Shown here one piece after another: positions 1-9,954 of a stretch of 64,000 bases of DNA; positions within the stretch are counted from its first letter, which is position 1, and each line of letters begins with the position of its first letter. The stretch is from contig NZ_QEKT01000007.1 of the NCBI RefSeq assembly GCF_003096575.1, positions 1 through 64,000 of the forward strand, read 5' to 3'. The DNA is from Convivina intestini (GTDB taxonomy: Bacteria; Bacillota; Bacilli; Lactobacillales; Lactobacillaceae). The notes beneath the pieces are model-generated. The model was not told the origin of the DNA, did no database searches, and worked only from the letters and a program-made list of their open reading frames with translations. The translations under genes and the position numbers were made by a program.

Positions 1-60
1 GCTGGTTAGAGCACTGTGTTGATAACGCAGGGGTCACAGGTTCGAGTCCTGTCAGGCCCA
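1..60 (+). tRNA. tRNA-Ile(GAU), 5' end cut off by the window edge
   Basis: The anticodon arm is seen as CTGTG / TTGATAA / CGCAG, which places GAT at the anticodon and gives isoleucine. The T arm has the usual GTTCGAGTC-type loop, and the 3' acceptor strand CAGGCCC is followed by discriminator A at base 60. The next bases are TGA, so the 3' CCA is not encoded. The first part of the acceptor stem and D arm lie outside the window. Confidence 0.93.
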
Positions 61-64
61 TGAC

Positions 65-91
65 AAGGGAGAGGGAGACCTCTTCCTTTTT
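65..91 (+). terminator. Rho-independent terminator after tRNA-Ile
   Basis: Arms AAGGGAGAGG (65-74) and CCTCTTCCTT (79-88) pair with one G-U and a GAGA loop, and T residues follow. It separates the tRNA transcription unit from the serS leader. Confidence 0.8.
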
Positions 92-124
92 GTTTATTTC
101 TAAGTTTTTATATGCTATCATTAA

Positions 125-351
125 GTCATATGTTGCTTACCATAAGTAAACCACCGCAGAAAGACATTGTTTGATGTGAAATGTCGGGTTGAAATTCCAG
201 TAAGTTCTAGTTGATGCTAATTACATCCGGTGGCACCGTTATCTGTTTGAATGAGAGCTATGTTTTTTAACATGGAAAACGGGTGGTACCGCGGAATAGC
301 GTTTTTCGTCCCGATTTGTAGGTAGCTACAATTGGATGAAAACGCTTTTTG
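125..351 (+). promoter_or_regulatory. T-box riboswitch leader of serS
   Basis: The diagnostic T-box sequence GGGTGGTACCGCG sits at about 281-293. An antiterminator can form from AAAACG (276-281) and CGTTTT (300-305). The competing terminator pairs about 298-311 with 334-346 and runs into a T tract (346-350). Stem I is outlined by CCACCG and CGGTGG about 70 bases apart, with a kink-turn-like AGAAAGAC. T-box leaders read uncharged tRNA and allow transcription of the synthetase gene when charging is low; here that would be tRNA-Ser. The specifier codon could not be placed with certainty. A possible extended -10 (TGCTATCAT, 113-121) lies just upstream. Confidence 0.93.
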
Positions 352-377
352 TTTACTTAAATATTTTGGAGGATGTT

Positions 378-1694
378 ATGTTAGATATTCGTTATTTGAG
401 AAAAAATACAGATGAAGCTCGAGCTCGTTTGGTTGATCGTGGTGTAGAAGCAGAGACATTGGATCGTTTATTGGCGTTAGATCAACAGCGACGGGAAACA
501 ATTGCTGAAGTTGAGACATTAAAGGCTCAGCGAAATGAAGTGTCAGATAAAATTGCCTTTGCTAAACGTCAAAAAGAAGATGCCAGTCAAGCTATTGCAG
601 AAATGCAGACAGTCGGCTCTAAAATTAAGGAATTAGATGCTCAACGAGCTACTTTGGAGCAGGGCGTAGAAGATATTGCGGCTCACTTGCCTAATTTGGC
701 GGCTAAAGAAGTACCAGTTGGTCCTGATGAAAGCGCTAATGTGGAACAACGACGTTGGCAACCTGATGCGGCTAGTTATTCTAAGCGTCCCCAGGCTTTG
801 CAAGCTGCACCTGAATGGTTAAAGCCTCATTTTGAGATCGGTGAAAATCTGGGTATTTTAGATTTTGAGCGTGGTGCTAAAGTATCGGGGGCACGTTTCT
901 TGTATTACATTGGTGATGGAGCTCGCCTCGAACGTGCAGTGTATAATTTTATGTTGGATGAGCATCGCAAAGAAGGATACACCGAGATGATTACCCCCAT
1001 TGTGGTTAATAATACTGCAATGTTTGGAACGGGCCAGTATCCAAAGTTTGTTGATGATGCTTATCGAGTTGAAGGTTTGGAACAAACCTATATTCCAACT
1101 GCCGAAGTACCATTAACTAATTATTTTTCTGGCGAAACAATTCCAGCCGAGGATTTGCCAATTAAATTTACGGCTCTTTCACCATCTTTCCGTAAAGAAG
1201 CTGGAGCAGCAGGACGTGATACACGTGGTTTGATTCGTTTGCACCAATTTAACAAAGTTGAAATGGTTAAGTTTACAAAACCAGAACAGTCATACGATGA
1301 ACTAGAGAAAATGACTGCAAATGCAGAAAATATATTGCAAAAGCTAGAAATTCCCTATCATGTAATCATGTTATCAACAGGGGATATGGGATTTTCAGCA
1401 ACTAAAACTTATGATGTTGAAGTGTGGATGCCAGCACAGAATGTTTACCGAGAAATTTCTTCGGTTTCAAATACTGAAGATTTCCAAGCCCGGCGAATGC
1501 ACATTACCTATCGAGATGAACAAGACAAGCTGCAGTTAGTGCACACTTTAAACGGTTCAGGTTTGGCTGTTGGCCGAACAGTAGCAGCCATATTAGAAAA
1601 CTATCAAAACGAAGATGGTAGCGTCACTATTCCAACGGTTTTGCGTCCTTATATGGGTGGACAAGAAGTGTTAGCGGCTACGCCTCATTTTTAA
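378..1694 (+). CDS. serS: Seryl-tRNA synthetase
   Basis: This cytosolic class II aminoacyl-tRNA synthetase charges tRNA-Ser (and tRNA-Sec where present) with serine. The protein has 438 residues, the family norm. It starts [10 protein letters not shown], followed by a long charged coiled-coil arm (residues about 30-100) that grips the tRNA-Ser variable arm. The class II motif 2 region [14 protein letters not shown] and motif 3 [17 protein letters not shown] are both present. The ATG at 378 is chosen because GGAGG lies 6 bases upstream. The in-frame ATG at 336 lies inside the T-box terminator and has no binding site. The gene is monocistronic, between the T-box leader and a terminator. Confidence 0.97.
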   Translation: MLDIRYLRKNTDEARARLVDRGVEAETLDRLLALDQQRRETIAEVETLKAQRNEVSDKIAFAKRQKEDASQAIAEMQTVGSKIKELDAQRATLEQGVEDIAAHLPNLAAKEVPVGPDESANVEQRRWQPDAASYSKRPQALQAAPEWLKPHFEIGENLGILDFERGAKVSGARFLYYIGDGARLERAVYNFMLDEHRKEGYTEMITPIVVNNTAMFGTGQYPKFVDDAYRVEGLEQTYIPTAEVPLTNYFSGETIPAEDLPIKFTALSPSFRKEAGAAGRDTRGLIRLHQFNKVEMVKFTKPEQSYDELEKMTANAENILQKLEIPYHVIMLSTGDMGFSATKTYDVEVWMPAQNVYREISSVSNTEDFQARRMHITYRDEQDKLQLVHTLNGSGLAVGRTVAAILENYQNEDGSVTIPTVLRPYMGGQEVLAATPHF

Positions 1695-1705
1695 TAACAA
1701 TGAAG

Positions 1706-1740
1706 AAGACTTGTAATATATATTTTTCAGGTCTTTTTTG
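1706..1740 (+). terminator. Terminator after serS
   Basis: AAGACTTG (1706-1713) pairs with CAGGTCTT (1728-1735), with one G-U pair, and is followed by a T run. Confidence 0.7.
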
Positions 1741-1830
1741 TTATAATTATATTTAGTTTACCGTCACGGTTTGTTATTGATTTTAGTATGAAGGGAGTGC
1801 CTTTGCGAATAAGTGAAGGCATCAAAAAAT

Positions 1831-4242
1831 ATGGCTAATCCAGTACGTAAGTTAGTTGATAATTCTAAACGACAACTTAAAAAAGTAGAAGCAATAACTG
1901 AGAAAGTGGAAAGCTACGCCGACGCTATGTCTGCATTATCTGATAAAGATTTGCAAGCAAAAACGGCTGAGTTTAAGCAGACTATTAAAAATGCCACTGA
2001 AGGTATTAAAGATGATCGAGCCTACAATAAAGCTTTAGCAGATGTTTTAGATCAATTATTGCCAGAAGCTTTTGCGGTAGCGCGTGAAGCAGCTAAACGG
2101 GTACTAGGCCTTTATCCTTTCCACGTTCAAATTATGGGCGCAGTGGTTTTGCACGGTGGAAACTTAGCCGAAATGAAGACCGGAGAAGGTAAAACCTTGA
2201 CAGCCACAATGGCGGTCTATCTTAATGCCCTCCCAGGACGTGGTGTTCATGTTGTTACAGTTAACGATTATTTGTCTCGCCGAGATGCAGAGCTGATGGG
2301 CGAGCTTTACAATTGGTTAGGTCTAACTGTTGGGGTTAACGTTGGAGATGATGCGCCAGAAGATAAGCGTAAGGCTTATGATGCTGATATCACCTATTCA
2401 ACCAACTTTAACATTGGTTTTGATTATCTACGTGATAACATGGTTAGTCGTGCTGAAGATCGTATCATGCAGCGTGGCTTGAATTTTGCGCTAATTGATG
2501 AGGCTGATTCAATTTTAATTGATACGGCACGAACACCTTTGATTATTTCAGGACCGGGATCAGGGATTTCACCACTTTATCAGCAAGCTGATCGCTTCGT
2601 TAAAACTTTACAACGCGATGAAGATTTTAAGGTTGATGAAGAAGGTAAAAATACGCTTTTGACTGAAGAGGGTATTAAAAACGCAGAGGTGTTTTTTAAT
2701 TTGGATAACCTATACGGACCCAAAGACACTGCCCTAACCCATCACATCGACCAAGCTTTACGAGCTAATTTTAATTACTTACGTGATAAGGATTACGTTC
2801 TTCAAGAAGGTGAGGTCAAGTTGATTGATCAATCTACTGGCCGTATTTCAGATGGTACTCGTCTTTCTGATGGATTGCACCAAGCTATTGAAGCTAAAGA
2901 AGGTCTGCAAGTTCAAGAAGAAAATAAGTCGATGGCACAAATTACCTATCAAAATTTGTTCCGTATGTATCGTAAACTTTCGGGTATGACTGGTACTGCT
3001 AAGACTGAAGAAGAAGAGTTACGCGAAATCTATAATATGGACGTCGTAGAGATACCAACTAACAAGCCAATTCAACGTTTGGACCGTCCTGATTTACTTT
3101 ATCCATCGTTAAAGTCGAAATTTAATGCAGTTGTAAAAATGGTATCCGAACTCCACGCTAAGGGGCAGCCAGTGCTACTGGGAACCGGATCGGTCGAGTC
3201 ATCGGAGTTAGTTTCTAAGTTATTAACAGCACATCACATTCCACATAATGTTTTGAATGCCAAGAATAACGCTAAGGAAGCTGAAATTATTGCTAACGCG
3301 GGACAGCGTGGCGCGGTAACTGTTGCAACCAACATGGCCGGCCGTGGTACTGATATTAAGTTGGGACCGGGCGTTGATGAACTTGGCGGTCTAGCTGTGA
3401 TTGCCACTGAGCGACATGAATCTCGTCGAATTGACAATCAGTTGCGTGGTCGTGCCGGCCGTCAAGGAGACCACGGATTTTCACAATTCTTCCTGTCTCT
3501 GCAAGATGATTTAATGATTCGTTTTGGTGCAGAGCGAGTACGTTTGCTGTTAGAGCGGATGAACATGGACGAAGAAGATACAGTAATTACGCACCGATGG
3601 ATTACTCGCTCGGTTGAATCAGCTCAAAAGCGTGTTGAAGGAAATAACTATGACACACGTAAAAATGTTCTACAATATGATGATGTCGTTCGTGAACAAC
3701 GAGAGCTAATTTATCAGGAACGTGACCAAGTGCTTGATGAAAAAGACTCCTTGGATGATGTATTTATGCCAATGGTTAGGCGTACGATTGACCGGGTTGT
3801 GGATGCACAGACTCCGGGTAATGACTCTAGTAAGTGGGATTTGGATGAAATTTCTAACTTCATTAGTGATGCATTATCAGTTAGTGGTGAAGGACTTGCT
3901 CGATTGAATAATCTTTCCCGTCAAGAGATTAAGGATAAGTTATTTGCAATCGCTCAACAGAATTTTGCTGATAAAAAGAAACAGCTTTATGAGCCAGGAC
4001 AAATGTTAGCTTTTGAACGGATTGTTATTTTACGTTCAGCAGATCAACATTGGACTGATCATATTGATTCCTTAGACCGTTTACGTCAAGGAGTAGGTTT
4101 GCGTGGTTATGGTCAATTAAATCCACTGATTGAATATCAGCGCGAAGCCTTTGATAATTTCAATAAGATGATTGCTGATATTGAATATGATGCAACGCGG
4201 ACTTTCATGAAATCTGAAATTCGTCATAATATATCTGCGTAA
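1831..4242 (+). CDS. secA: Preprotein translocase ATPase SecA
   Basis: SecA is the motor that drives unfolded preproteins through SecYEG. The 803-residue protein shows Walker A ([11 protein letters not shown]), the DEAD-type Walker B ([11 protein letters not shown]), the GTGSVESSE region of the second RecA domain and the motif [10 protein letters not shown]. The C-terminus stops at SEIRHNISA, so the cysteine-rich SEC-C zinc tail found in many SecA proteins is absent, as in several lactobacilli. The start MANPVRKLV (ATG 1831) matches the family. A GTG at 1813 with a better placed GGGAG would add six residues and cannot be excluded. The hibernation factor gene (hpf) that precedes secA in many relatives is not here. 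Confidence 0.96.
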   Translation: MANPVRKLVDNSKRQLKKVEAITEKVESYADAMSALSDKDLQAKTAEFKQTIKNATEGIKDDRAYNKALADVLDQLLPEAFAVAREAAKRVLGLYPFHVQIMGAVVLHGGNLAEMKTGEGKTLTATMAVYLNALPGRGVHVVTVNDYLSRRDAELMGELYNWLGLTVGVNVGDDAPEDKRKAYDADITYSTNFNIGFDYLRDNMVSRAEDRIMQRGLNFALIDEADSILIDTARTPLIISGPGSGISPLYQQADRFVKTLQRDEDFKVDEEGKNTLLTEEGIKNAEVFFNLDNLYGPKDTALTHHIDQALRANFNYLRDKDYVLQEGEVKLIDQSTGRISDGTRLSDGLHQAIEAKEGLQVQEENKSMAQITYQNLFRMYRKLSGMTGTAKTEEEELREIYNMDVVEIPTNKPIQRLDRPDLLYPSLKSKFNAVVKMVSELHAKGQPVLLGTGSVESSELVSKLLTAHHIPHNVLNAKNNAKEAEIIANAGQRGAVTVATNMAGRGTDIKLGPGVDELGGLAVIATERHESRRIDNQLRGRAGRQGDHGFSQFFLSLQDDLMIRFGAERVRLLLERMNMDEEDTVITHRWITRSVESAQKRVEGNNYDTRKNVLQYDDVVREQRELIYQERDQVLDEKDSLDDVFMPMVRRTIDRVVDAQTPGNDSSKWDLDEISNFISDALSVSGEGLARLNNLSRQEIKDKLFAIAQQNFADKKKQLYEPGQMLAFERIVILRSADQHWTDHIDSLDRLRQGVGLRGYGQLNPLIEYQREAFDNFNKMIADIEYDATRTFMKSEIRHNISA

Positions 4243-4249
4243 GTTGATG

Positions 4250-4271
4250 AGCGAACTTCGGTTCGCTTTTC
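4250..4271 (+). terminator. Hairpin terminator between secA and prfB
   Basis: GCGAAC and GTTCGC pair around a TTCG tetraloop (4251-4266) and are followed by TTTTCTT. It suggests partial or complete termination before prfB, although the two genes are only 48 bases apart. Confidence 0.65.
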
Positions 4272-4290
4272 TTATGAGGAGAGGATAAGT

Positions 4291-5409
4291 ATGGAATTAG
4301 TTGATGCCAAACGAGCTTTGGAAGAGATAACAACAAATATTGATCATTTTAGAGAATCATTAGATTTAGAAGCATTAACTGAAGAAATCGCTGATTATGA
4401 GAACCAGATGACGATTCCTAGTTTTTGGGATGATCATGAGGCTGCTCAAAAAGTAATTGATGCTAACAATGTTTTAAAAACACGTCGCGATTCTTTTTTA
4501 CATCTAGTTAACCAATCTGAGGAATTAGAAGTTTTAATTGAAATGCTTTCAGAAGATGCTAATGACGCTGAAATGATGGAAGAACTTAGTGCCGGAATTG
4601 AGAAAGCACAAAAGGATATTGAAGCCTATAATCTTGAACAATTATTAACTGGCGAATATGATGCTAACAACGCTATTTTGGAAATCCATCCTGGATCAGG
4701 TGGAACCGAGTCAACTGATTGGGGTGCTAACCTTTACCGAATGTATACACGATGGGCCCAGCAACATGATTTTAAAGTGGATGTTTTAAACTATAATCCC
4801 GGTGATGAGGCAGGAATTGATAGTGCAACCATTAAAATTAGTGGACATAATGCCTTTGGATTTTTACGTAGTGAAAAGGGTGTTCATCGTTTTGTTCGTA
4901 TTTCACCGTTTGATAGTGCTGGTCGGCGGCACACTAGTTTTGTCAGCATTGATGTGATGCCTGAATTAGATGATTCCATCGAAATTGATGTTCGAGATGA
5001 AGATATTAAAATGGATGTTTTCCGTTCTGGTGGAGCTGGGGGGCAAAACGTCAATAAGGTTTCAACTGGGGTACGTTTAACCCATGAACCAACTGGTATT
5101 GTGGTTGCTTCCACTGTGGAGCGAACGCAATATGGAAACCGTGACTATGCTATGCGACTATTAAAGGCTAAGCTTTATCAGTTAGAGTTGGAAAAACAAG
5201 AGGCCGAACGAGCTGCAATTAGTGGCGAAAAATTGGAAAATGGTTGGGGATCACAGATTCGTTCTTATGTGCTCCATCCTTATCAAATGGTAAAAGATCA
5301 TCGGACTGGATTTGAAACTAATCAGCCTCAAACTGTTTTAGATGGGGATCTTGATCCTTTTATTAATGCCTATTTACAGTGGCAGCTATCATTAAAGAAC
5401 CCAGATTAA
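4291..5409 (+). CDS. prfB: Peptide chain release factor 2, encoded without programmed frameshift
   Basis: RF2 releases nascent chains at UGA and UAA codons. The 372-residue product carries the SPF anticodon-like motif ([12 protein letters not shown]) and the GGQ catalytic loop ([15 protein letters not shown]). In most bacteria the gene has an in-frame UGA near codon 25, bypassed by +1 frameshifting as autoregulation. Here codons 24-25 are TTA-GAT (4360-4365), giving [10 protein letters not shown] in one continuous frame, and the upstream AGGGGG-like stimulator is absent. The ribosome binding site GAGGAGAGG precedes ATG 4291. The frequent downstream partners ftsE-ftsX are not present. Confidence 0.97.
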   Translation: MELVDAKRALEEITTNIDHFRESLDLEALTEEIADYENQMTIPSFWDDHEAAQKVIDANNVLKTRRDSFLHLVNQSEELEVLIEMLSEDANDAEMMEELSAGIEKAQKDIEAYNLEQLLTGEYDANNAILEIHPGSGGTESTDWGANLYRMYTRWAQQHDFKVDVLNYNPGDEAGIDSATIKISGHNAFGFLRSEKGVHRFVRISPFDSAGRRHTSFVSIDVMPELDDSIEIDVRDEDIKMDVFRSGGAGGQNVNKVSTGVRLTHEPTGIVVASTVERTQYGNRDYAMRLLKAKLYQLELEKQEAERAAISGEKLENGWGSQIRSYVLHPYQMVKDHRTGFETNQPQTVLDGDLDPFINAYLQWQLSLKNPD

Positions 5410-5412
5410 TAT

Positions 5413-5442
5413 AAAAAGTCGAAACATTTGTTTCGACTTTTT
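5413..5442. terminator. Terminator after prfB
   Basis: A perfect 12-bp inverted repeat (AAAAAGTCGAAA / TTTCGACTTTTT) has a six-base loop and built-in A and T tracts, so it could work in both directions. Confidence 0.88.
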
Positions 5443-5455
5443 GCTTGGTATAATT

Positions 5456-5483
5456 TTGATAAAAACAGTCTATGCGGTATAAT
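5456..5483 (+). promoter_or_regulatory. Promoter of clpC
   Basis: TTGATA (5456-5461) and TATAAT (5478-5483) are separated by 16 bases, 47 bases before the clpC start. No clear CtsR heptad repeat (GGTCAAA type) was found around it. Confidence 0.7.
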
Positions 5484-5530
5484 ATATTCCAACATTTCTC
5501 GTTGGATGCCTAACTTTAAGGAGGCAATAC

Positions 5531-7996
5531 ATGGATAATGATTTTACGACCAGTGCACAGAATGTATTGATTTTAGCGCAAGAACAGGCACAGCATTTTA
5601 AGCATCAAGCAGTGGGCACTGAGCATCTACTATTGGCTTTAGCTATTGAAAAAGATGGTTTAGCTAGCAGTGTTTTAACTCAATTTGATATCCAAGCTGA
5701 TGATATTCGGGAAGAAATTGAACATTTTACTGGATATGGCTTAACTGAACACTATGAACCAGGTACCTATTTACCATATTCACCCAAAGCAGCTGAAATT
5801 CTTCGCTTAGCCAACGAACAAGCGCAGCTTTTAGGACAAAATCAAGTAGGAACAGAGCATATATTGTTAGCTTTATTACAAGATAGTAATGTGCTATCTT
5901 CTCGTATTTTGTTAGCATTGGACGCTAATTTAAAAGAGATAAATCGCGTTATTTTACGAAAATTAGGTGTAACCGATTTACGTAAACAAATGAAGCAACA
6001 AAAAGAGCGTAATAAGGAACAAATTGGCACACCAACGCTAGATCAATTATCTCGTGATTTAACCCATATTGCTAAAGAAGGTGGTTTAGACCCAGTCATC
6101 GGCCGAGACCAAGAAGTCCGACGAGTGATTCAAGTCTTATCTCGACGAACTAAAAATAACCCTGTTTTAGTGGGGGAACCTGGTGTTGGGAAAACAGCTA
6201 TTGCGGAAGGGTTAGCACAAAAAATAGTTGATCAAGCCGTACCGGATAACTTGAAAAATAAGCGGTTAATGGCCTTGGATATGGGGTCATTAGTTGCGGG
6301 TACTAAGTATCGTGGTGAATTTGAAAATCGTCTAAAGCAAATTTTACAAGAAATTGAGCGCGATGGACAAGTGATAGTTTTCATTGATGAATTACACACA
6401 CTAATTGGTGCCGGCGGTGCTGAAGGGGCCATTGATGCAGCTAATATCTTAAAACCGGCCTTGGCACGTGGAGAACTGCAACTTTTGGGGGCAACAACCT
6501 TTGATGAATATCAAAAATATGTGGAAACTGATGCAGCGTTAGAACGGCGTTTTGCTCAAGTAGTAGTCAAAGAGCCATCAATAGATGAAGCCACTGAAAT
6601 TTTAATGGGCTTGCGTGTTCAATTTGAAAAATATCATCAGGTGGCGATTAGCCCAGAAGCGGTTAAAAGTGCAGTGACATTGTCTGCTCGTTATATTACT
6701 GGTCGGTTTTTACCAGATAAGGCAATTGATTTAATGGATGAAGCTGCTGCACGAGTTCGATTGGAAGCTATTGATCGCACTACGCCACTAATGAAAAAAC
6801 AAGCTGAATTGAAAAAGATTCAACTAGCTAAAGAAGCAGCTTTGGCAGCCATTGATTTTGAACAGGCAGCTCAGTTAAGACAAGAAGAAATCACTTTGCG
6901 TCAAAAAATTAACAAGGCACAACACCGTCTGGCCAAAAAGGATAGTCAAATTGATCAATACAATCTCACTGTCAATGGAGAGGATATTGCTCAGGTCGTT
7001 GCCCAACAAACCGGTGTACCGGTTACACAATTAGAAAAGAATGAACAACAACGTTTAATTAACTTGGAACAAGTTTTAGGCCAACGTGTAGTTGGGCAGC
7101 ATGATGCTGTGTCTGCTGTAGCACGAGCCATTCGGCGAGCCCGTTCAGGTTTGAAAGATCCGCAGCGCCCGATTGGGAATTTCATGTTTTTGGGACCAAC
7201 TGGGGTTGGAAAAACTGAGTTGGCTAAGGCTTTGGCTGAATCAATGTTTGGTAGTGAGAATAACCTAATTCGGGTTGATATGTCGGAATATCAGGAACGT
7301 TATTCTGCTAGTCGATTGATTGGTGCTGCGCCAGGATACGTTGGTTATGATGAGGGCGGCCAATTGACTGAGCAGGTTCGTAAACAGCCATATTCAGTTA
7401 TTTTATTAGATGAAGTAGAAAAAGCTCACCCAGATATTTTTAATTTAATGTTACAGGTTTTTGATGATGGATTTTTGACAGATTCTAAAGGTCGTAAAGT
7501 CGATTTTAGGAACACAATTATTATTATGACCTCTAATTTGGGCGCAACTCGATTGCGTGACGAAAAATCAGTTGGTTTTGGCGCTCGTGACCTTTCTACT
7601 GATCACGAAGCAATTGCTAGCAAAATTCGAGAGACGTTAAAGGAAACGTTCCGTCCTGAATTTATTAATCGACTAGATGAGGTTATTATTTTTAATCCAC
7701 TAACTGAAAATGAATTACATCAGATTGTTAAATTAATGAGTAAGGATATTTTAGACCGAATCACTGAGCGAGGAATTCGCGTTAAAATGACGTCAGCTGC
7801 TATCGATGCGGTTGCTAAAGCTGGATTCGATCCAGAATACGGTGCTCGGCCAATTCGTAGAGTTTTGCAATCAACTGTAGAAGACCAGTTGAGCGAAGCG
7901 CTCCTAGCGGGTAAGATTACGACTGAAGATTCTGTTACCATTGGTGCTAAGAATGGCAAAATTAAGTTAACTATAAAACCACTAGTTAAAGTTTAA
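5531..7996 (+). CDS. clpC: ATP-dependent Clp protease ATP-binding subunit, ClpC type
   Basis: This Hsp100 unfoldase feeds substrates to ClpP or disaggregates proteins. The 821 residues contain two Clp N-repeats (1-150, each with [10 protein letters not shown]-like motifs), AAA1 with GEPGVGKTA (about 214), a short middle region with a UVR-like segment ([13 protein letters not shown], about 445) and AAA2 with [10 protein letters not shown] (about 554). The UVR-type M domain points to ClpC rather than ClpB or ClpE. The usual ctsR-mcsA-mcsB partners are absent, so adaptor dependence is unknown. AAGGAGG lies 8 bases before ATG 5531. The gene appears monocistronic. Confidence 0.93.
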   Translation: MDNDFTTSAQNVLILAQEQAQHFKHQAVGTEHLLLALAIEKDGLASSVLTQFDIQADDIREEIEHFTGYGLTEHYEPGTYLPYSPKAAEILRLANEQAQLLGQNQVGTEHILLALLQDSNVLSSRILLALDANLKEINRVILRKLGVTDLRKQMKQQKERNKEQIGTPTLDQLSRDLTHIAKEGGLDPVIGRDQEVRRVIQVLSRRTKNNPVLVGEPGVGKTAIAEGLAQKIVDQAVPDNLKNKRLMALDMGSLVAGTKYRGEFENRLKQILQEIERDGQVIVFIDELHTLIGAGGAEGAIDAANILKPALARGELQLLGATTFDEYQKYVETDAALERRFAQVVVKEPSIDEATEILMGLRVQFEKYHQVAISPEAVKSAVTLSARYITGRFLPDKAIDLMDEAAARVRLEAIDRTTPLMKKQAELKKIQLAKEAALAAIDFEQAAQLRQEEITLRQKINKAQHRLAKKDSQIDQYNLTVNGEDIAQVVAQQTGVPVTQLEKNEQQRLINLEQVLGQRVVGQHDAVSAVARAIRRARSGLKDPQRPIGNFMFLGPTGVGKTELAKALAESMFGSENNLIRVDMSEYQERYSASRLIGAAPGYVGYDEGGQLTEQVRKQPYSVILLDEVEKAHPDIFNLMLQVFDDGFLTDSKGRKVDFRNTIIIMTSNLGATRLRDEKSVGFGARDLSTDHEAIASKIRETLKETFRPEFINRLDEVIIFNPLTENELHQIVKLMSKDILDRITERGIRVKMTSAAIDAVAKAGFDPEYGARPIRRVLQSTVEDQLSEALLAGKITTEDSVTIGAKNGKIKLTIKPLVKV

Positions 7997-8002
7997 AGAA
8001 GT

Positions 8003-8028
8003 AAGGAGCTGATATGGCTCCTTTTTTT
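8003..8028. terminator. Terminator after clpC, shared with the convergent gene
   Basis: AAGGAGC (8003-8009) pairs with GGCTCCTT (8015-8022) and a T run follows. The facing gene ends at 8027, so the element sits between convergent units. Confidence 0.82.
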
Positions 8029-8677
8029 ATGTAAATAATTTGATGATAAGCCAACTAAATGATAAAAAAGGAATAAATGCTATTCTAGGCTGATGAGGTA
8101 TTTTAAAAAAGAAAAAGAAAGCTAATCCAGTAGCTAATAATATGGCCCAGGCGAATTGAATATAGCTTAAATCTAATAGTAATAAAATTAAAATAGGATA
8201 ATCGCCACTCCCTAGTGCCTTTCGATATACAATTAACCACCAGCTCAGCAGACTAATGCTAATTAGTAAATAAAAAGAAACACAGTTATATTTTTGAATA
8301 TAAAGTAGTAAGTTAATTGGCCAAAGATAATTACTGTGAGCCTGCTGTTGGTATAGATCTTCAATAGTTAAAAAGAGCAAAGCCAAGCAAATAATAAAAG
8401 TAAACCACTGACCCCAAAAATGATATAAGATCATGGTGCCTATTCCTTCGTAAATAGCAAAACGCAGCCCAAATTTAAAATGACAGTAGCGGCATCGCCC
8501 ATGCAGTAATAAAGCCGATATAACTGGTATTAAGTCCAAAGCCTTTAATTGGTGATAGCAGTTAAAACAATAGGAACGTTTAGTCCATAAAGAGACTCCT
8601 TGATTACTACGATCGACTAAACATAGCAGAGTCGAAATTAGAATGGCTGAACAACAGAAAATTAAAATATTTTGCAT
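8027..8677 (-). CDS. comC: Prepilin peptidase (A24 family), ComC-like
   Basis: This membrane aspartyl protease would cleave and N-methylate the leader of competence pseudopilins. The 216-residue protein is almost entirely hydrophobic (about 6-7 membrane segments). It has the paired CxxC motifs of the cytoplasmic loop (YCFNC and CRYC, residues about 36-65) and two candidate catalytic aspartates, in LTIEDLYQQ and in the GSGDYP (GxGD) motif. The very start is shorter than the usual FLNVVIYRLP-type N-terminus. No comG genes are in the window, so the link to competence rests on family knowledge. Confidence 0.85.
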   Translation of the reverse strand: MQNILIFCCSAILISTLLCLVDRSNQGVSLWTKRSYCFNCYHQLKALDLIPVISALLLHGRCRYCHFKFGLRFAIYEGIGTMILYHFWGQWFTFIICLALLFLTIEDLYQQQAHSNYLWPINLLLYIQKYNCVSFYLLISISLLSWWLIVYRKALGSGDYPILILLLLDLSYIQFAWAILLATGLAFFFFFKIPHQPRIAFIPFLSFSWLIIKLFT

Positions 8678-8732
8678 ACTGAATTAGACGAAAGAGCTGC
8701 ACAAATTTTATAAAGTAAATTGGCTAAGAACC

Positions 8733-8760
8733 TTGACTTAGATAATATTTCTGCTATTAT
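8733..8760 (+). promoter_or_regulatory. Promoter of the str cluster
   Basis: TTGACT (8733-8738) and TATTAT (8755-8760) are separated by 16 bases. The predicted transcript has a leader of about 155 bases before rpsL. Confidence 0.75.
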
Positions 8761-8764
8761 ATTT

Positions 8765-8905
8765 GTCGTGCTTTTAAGTAATCTGTTCTGTGACCTAGTC
8801 ACAGTGTGCTAAACGGCGCTGTAAAGGCAATTTCAAACAGATTCCCGTCGGGCACTTTTGTTTAATAGCAAAAATGGCACGCCTGGAACTGTGTCAAACA
8901 AATTT
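8765..8905 (+). promoter_or_regulatory. Structured mRNA leader of rpsL-rpsG
   Basis: A long-range stem AATCTGTT (8780-8787) / AACAGATT (8836-8843) encloses a perfect hairpin CTGTGA-CCTAG-TCACAG (8788-8804) and a second arm. GTGC and GCAC elements flank the whole. It resembles an autoregulatory ribosomal-protein leader, but no known family could be assigned by eye. Confidence 0.6.
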
Positions 8906-8920
8906 TAAGGAGATAGTAGG

Positions 8921-9334
8921 ATGCCTACAATTAACCAATTGGTTCGTAAGTCACGTAAGTCCCAAGTGACTAAGTCTAAGTCACCAGCTTTGAACTTCGG
9001 CTACAACTCAATGAAGAAAAAAGCCACTAACAACGTTTCACCTCAGAAGCGCGGAGTTGCTACTCGTGTGGGGACTATGACCCCTAAGAAGCCTAACTCG
9101 GCTTTGCGTAAGTACGCTCGTGTACGTTTGTCAAACTTATACGAAGTTACTGCTTATATTCCTGGTATCGGACATAACTTGCAAGAACACTCGGTTGTTT
9201 TGATTCGTGGTGGCCGTGTTAAGGATTTGCCTGGTGTGCGTTATCACGTTATCCGTGGTGCATTAGATACTGCCGGTGTTGATGGCCGAATGACTTCCCG
9301 TTCAAAGTACGGAACTAAGGCCCCTAAGAAGTAA
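8921..9334 (+). CDS. rpsL: 30S ribosomal protein S12
   Basis: S12 lies at the decoding centre and affects accuracy. The 137-residue protein has the conserved [11 protein letters not shown] loop and [13 protein letters not shown], whose lysines (K43 and K88 in E. coli numbering) are the wild-type residues at the streptomycin-resistance sites. The segment reads [12 protein letters not shown] where YTTTP is more common. AAGGAGA precedes ATG 8921. Codon use is strongly biased (CGT, AAG), marking high expression. It is the first gene of rpsL-rpsG-fusA, with 17 bases to rpsG. Confidence 0.98.
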   Translation: MPTINQLVRKSRKSQVTKSKSPALNFGYNSMKKKATNNVSPQKRGVATRVGTMTPKKPNSALRKYARVRLSNLYEVTAYIPGIGHNLQEHSVVLIRGGRVKDLPGVRYHVIRGALDTAGVDGRMTSRSKYGTKAPKK

Positions 9335-9351
9335 GAAGGAGAGACTGACTC

Positions 9352-9822
9352 ATGCCACGTAAAGGTTATACTAAGCGTCAGGAAGTTCTACCTGACCCAA
9401 TTTACAATTCAAAGTTAGTTTCACGTTTGATCAACAAGTTGATGATCGATGGAAAGCGTGGAACTGCTTCAACTATCTTGTATGATGCTTTTGATCGTAT
9501 CAAGGAAACTACTGGTAATGATCCACTAGAAGTTTTCCAACAGGCGATGGAAAATATCATGCCAGTATTGGAAGTTAAGGCTCGCCGTGTTGGTGGATCT
9601 AACTACCAGGTGCCAATCGAAGTACGTCCTGATCGTCGTACAACTTTGGGATTGCGTTGGTTGGTTAACTATGCTCGTTTGCGTAACGAACATACAATGG
9701 ACGAACGTTTGGCCAAGGAAATTATTGATGCTGCCAATGATACTGGTGCATCAGTTAAGAAGCGTGAAGACACTCATAAGATGGCTGAAGCCAACCGTGC
9801 CTTTGCTCACTATCGTTGGTAA
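9352..9822 (+). CDS. rpsG: 30S ribosomal protein S7
   Basis: S7 nucleates assembly of the 30S head and contacts E-site tRNA. The 156-residue protein has family-typical length and ends FAHYRW. The N-terminal [16 protein letters not shown] and the [14 protein letters not shown] segment are characteristic. It follows rpsL by 17 bases with AGAAGGAGAG as binding site. In E. coli S7 is the repressor of the str operon, and a similar role here would fit the structured rpsG-fusA gap, but this is inference. Confidence 0.98.
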   Translation: MPRKGYTKRQEVLPDPIYNSKLVSRLINKLMIDGKRGTASTILYDAFDRIKETTGNDPLEVFQQAMENIMPVLEVKARRVGGSNYQVPIEVRPDRRTTLGLRWLVNYARLRNEHTMDERLAKEIIDAANDTGASVKKREDTHKMAEANRAFAHYRW

Positions 9823-9893
9823 AATTCTAGCATTGTTAGACCATAGGTTTAGCATAGCTAACATTTATCACAGATATTTATTACTACAGCTAA

Positions 9894-9919
9894 AGCGCGC
9901 ATAACTTGTGTCGCTTTTT
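9894..9919 (+). terminator. Possible attenuator between rpsG and fusA
   Basis: AGCG-CGCA pairs with TTGTG-CGCT around a short loop, with one bulged T (9894-9915), followed by TTTTT. The 132-base gap also holds GTTAG/CTAAC repeats upstream. It could lower fusA expression relative to rpsL-rpsG. Confidence 0.4.
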
Positions 9920-9954
9920 GTTGCAAGTAGAACAGAATCAGGAGAAAACTCACA

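Noticed and set aside
858-1085. Minus-strand open frame inside serS
   Set aside because: It lies wholly in a clear essential gene, has no ribosome binding site and no recognisable protein features. The same reasoning applies to the other opposite-strand and shifted frames within the ribosomal genes.
3722-3907. Small plus-strand frame within secA
   Set aside because: Shifted-frame shadow with no initiation signal of its own.
5443-5530. CtsR operator before clpC
   Set aside because: No tandem GGTCAAA heptads. The TATAAT boxes explain the repeats seen.
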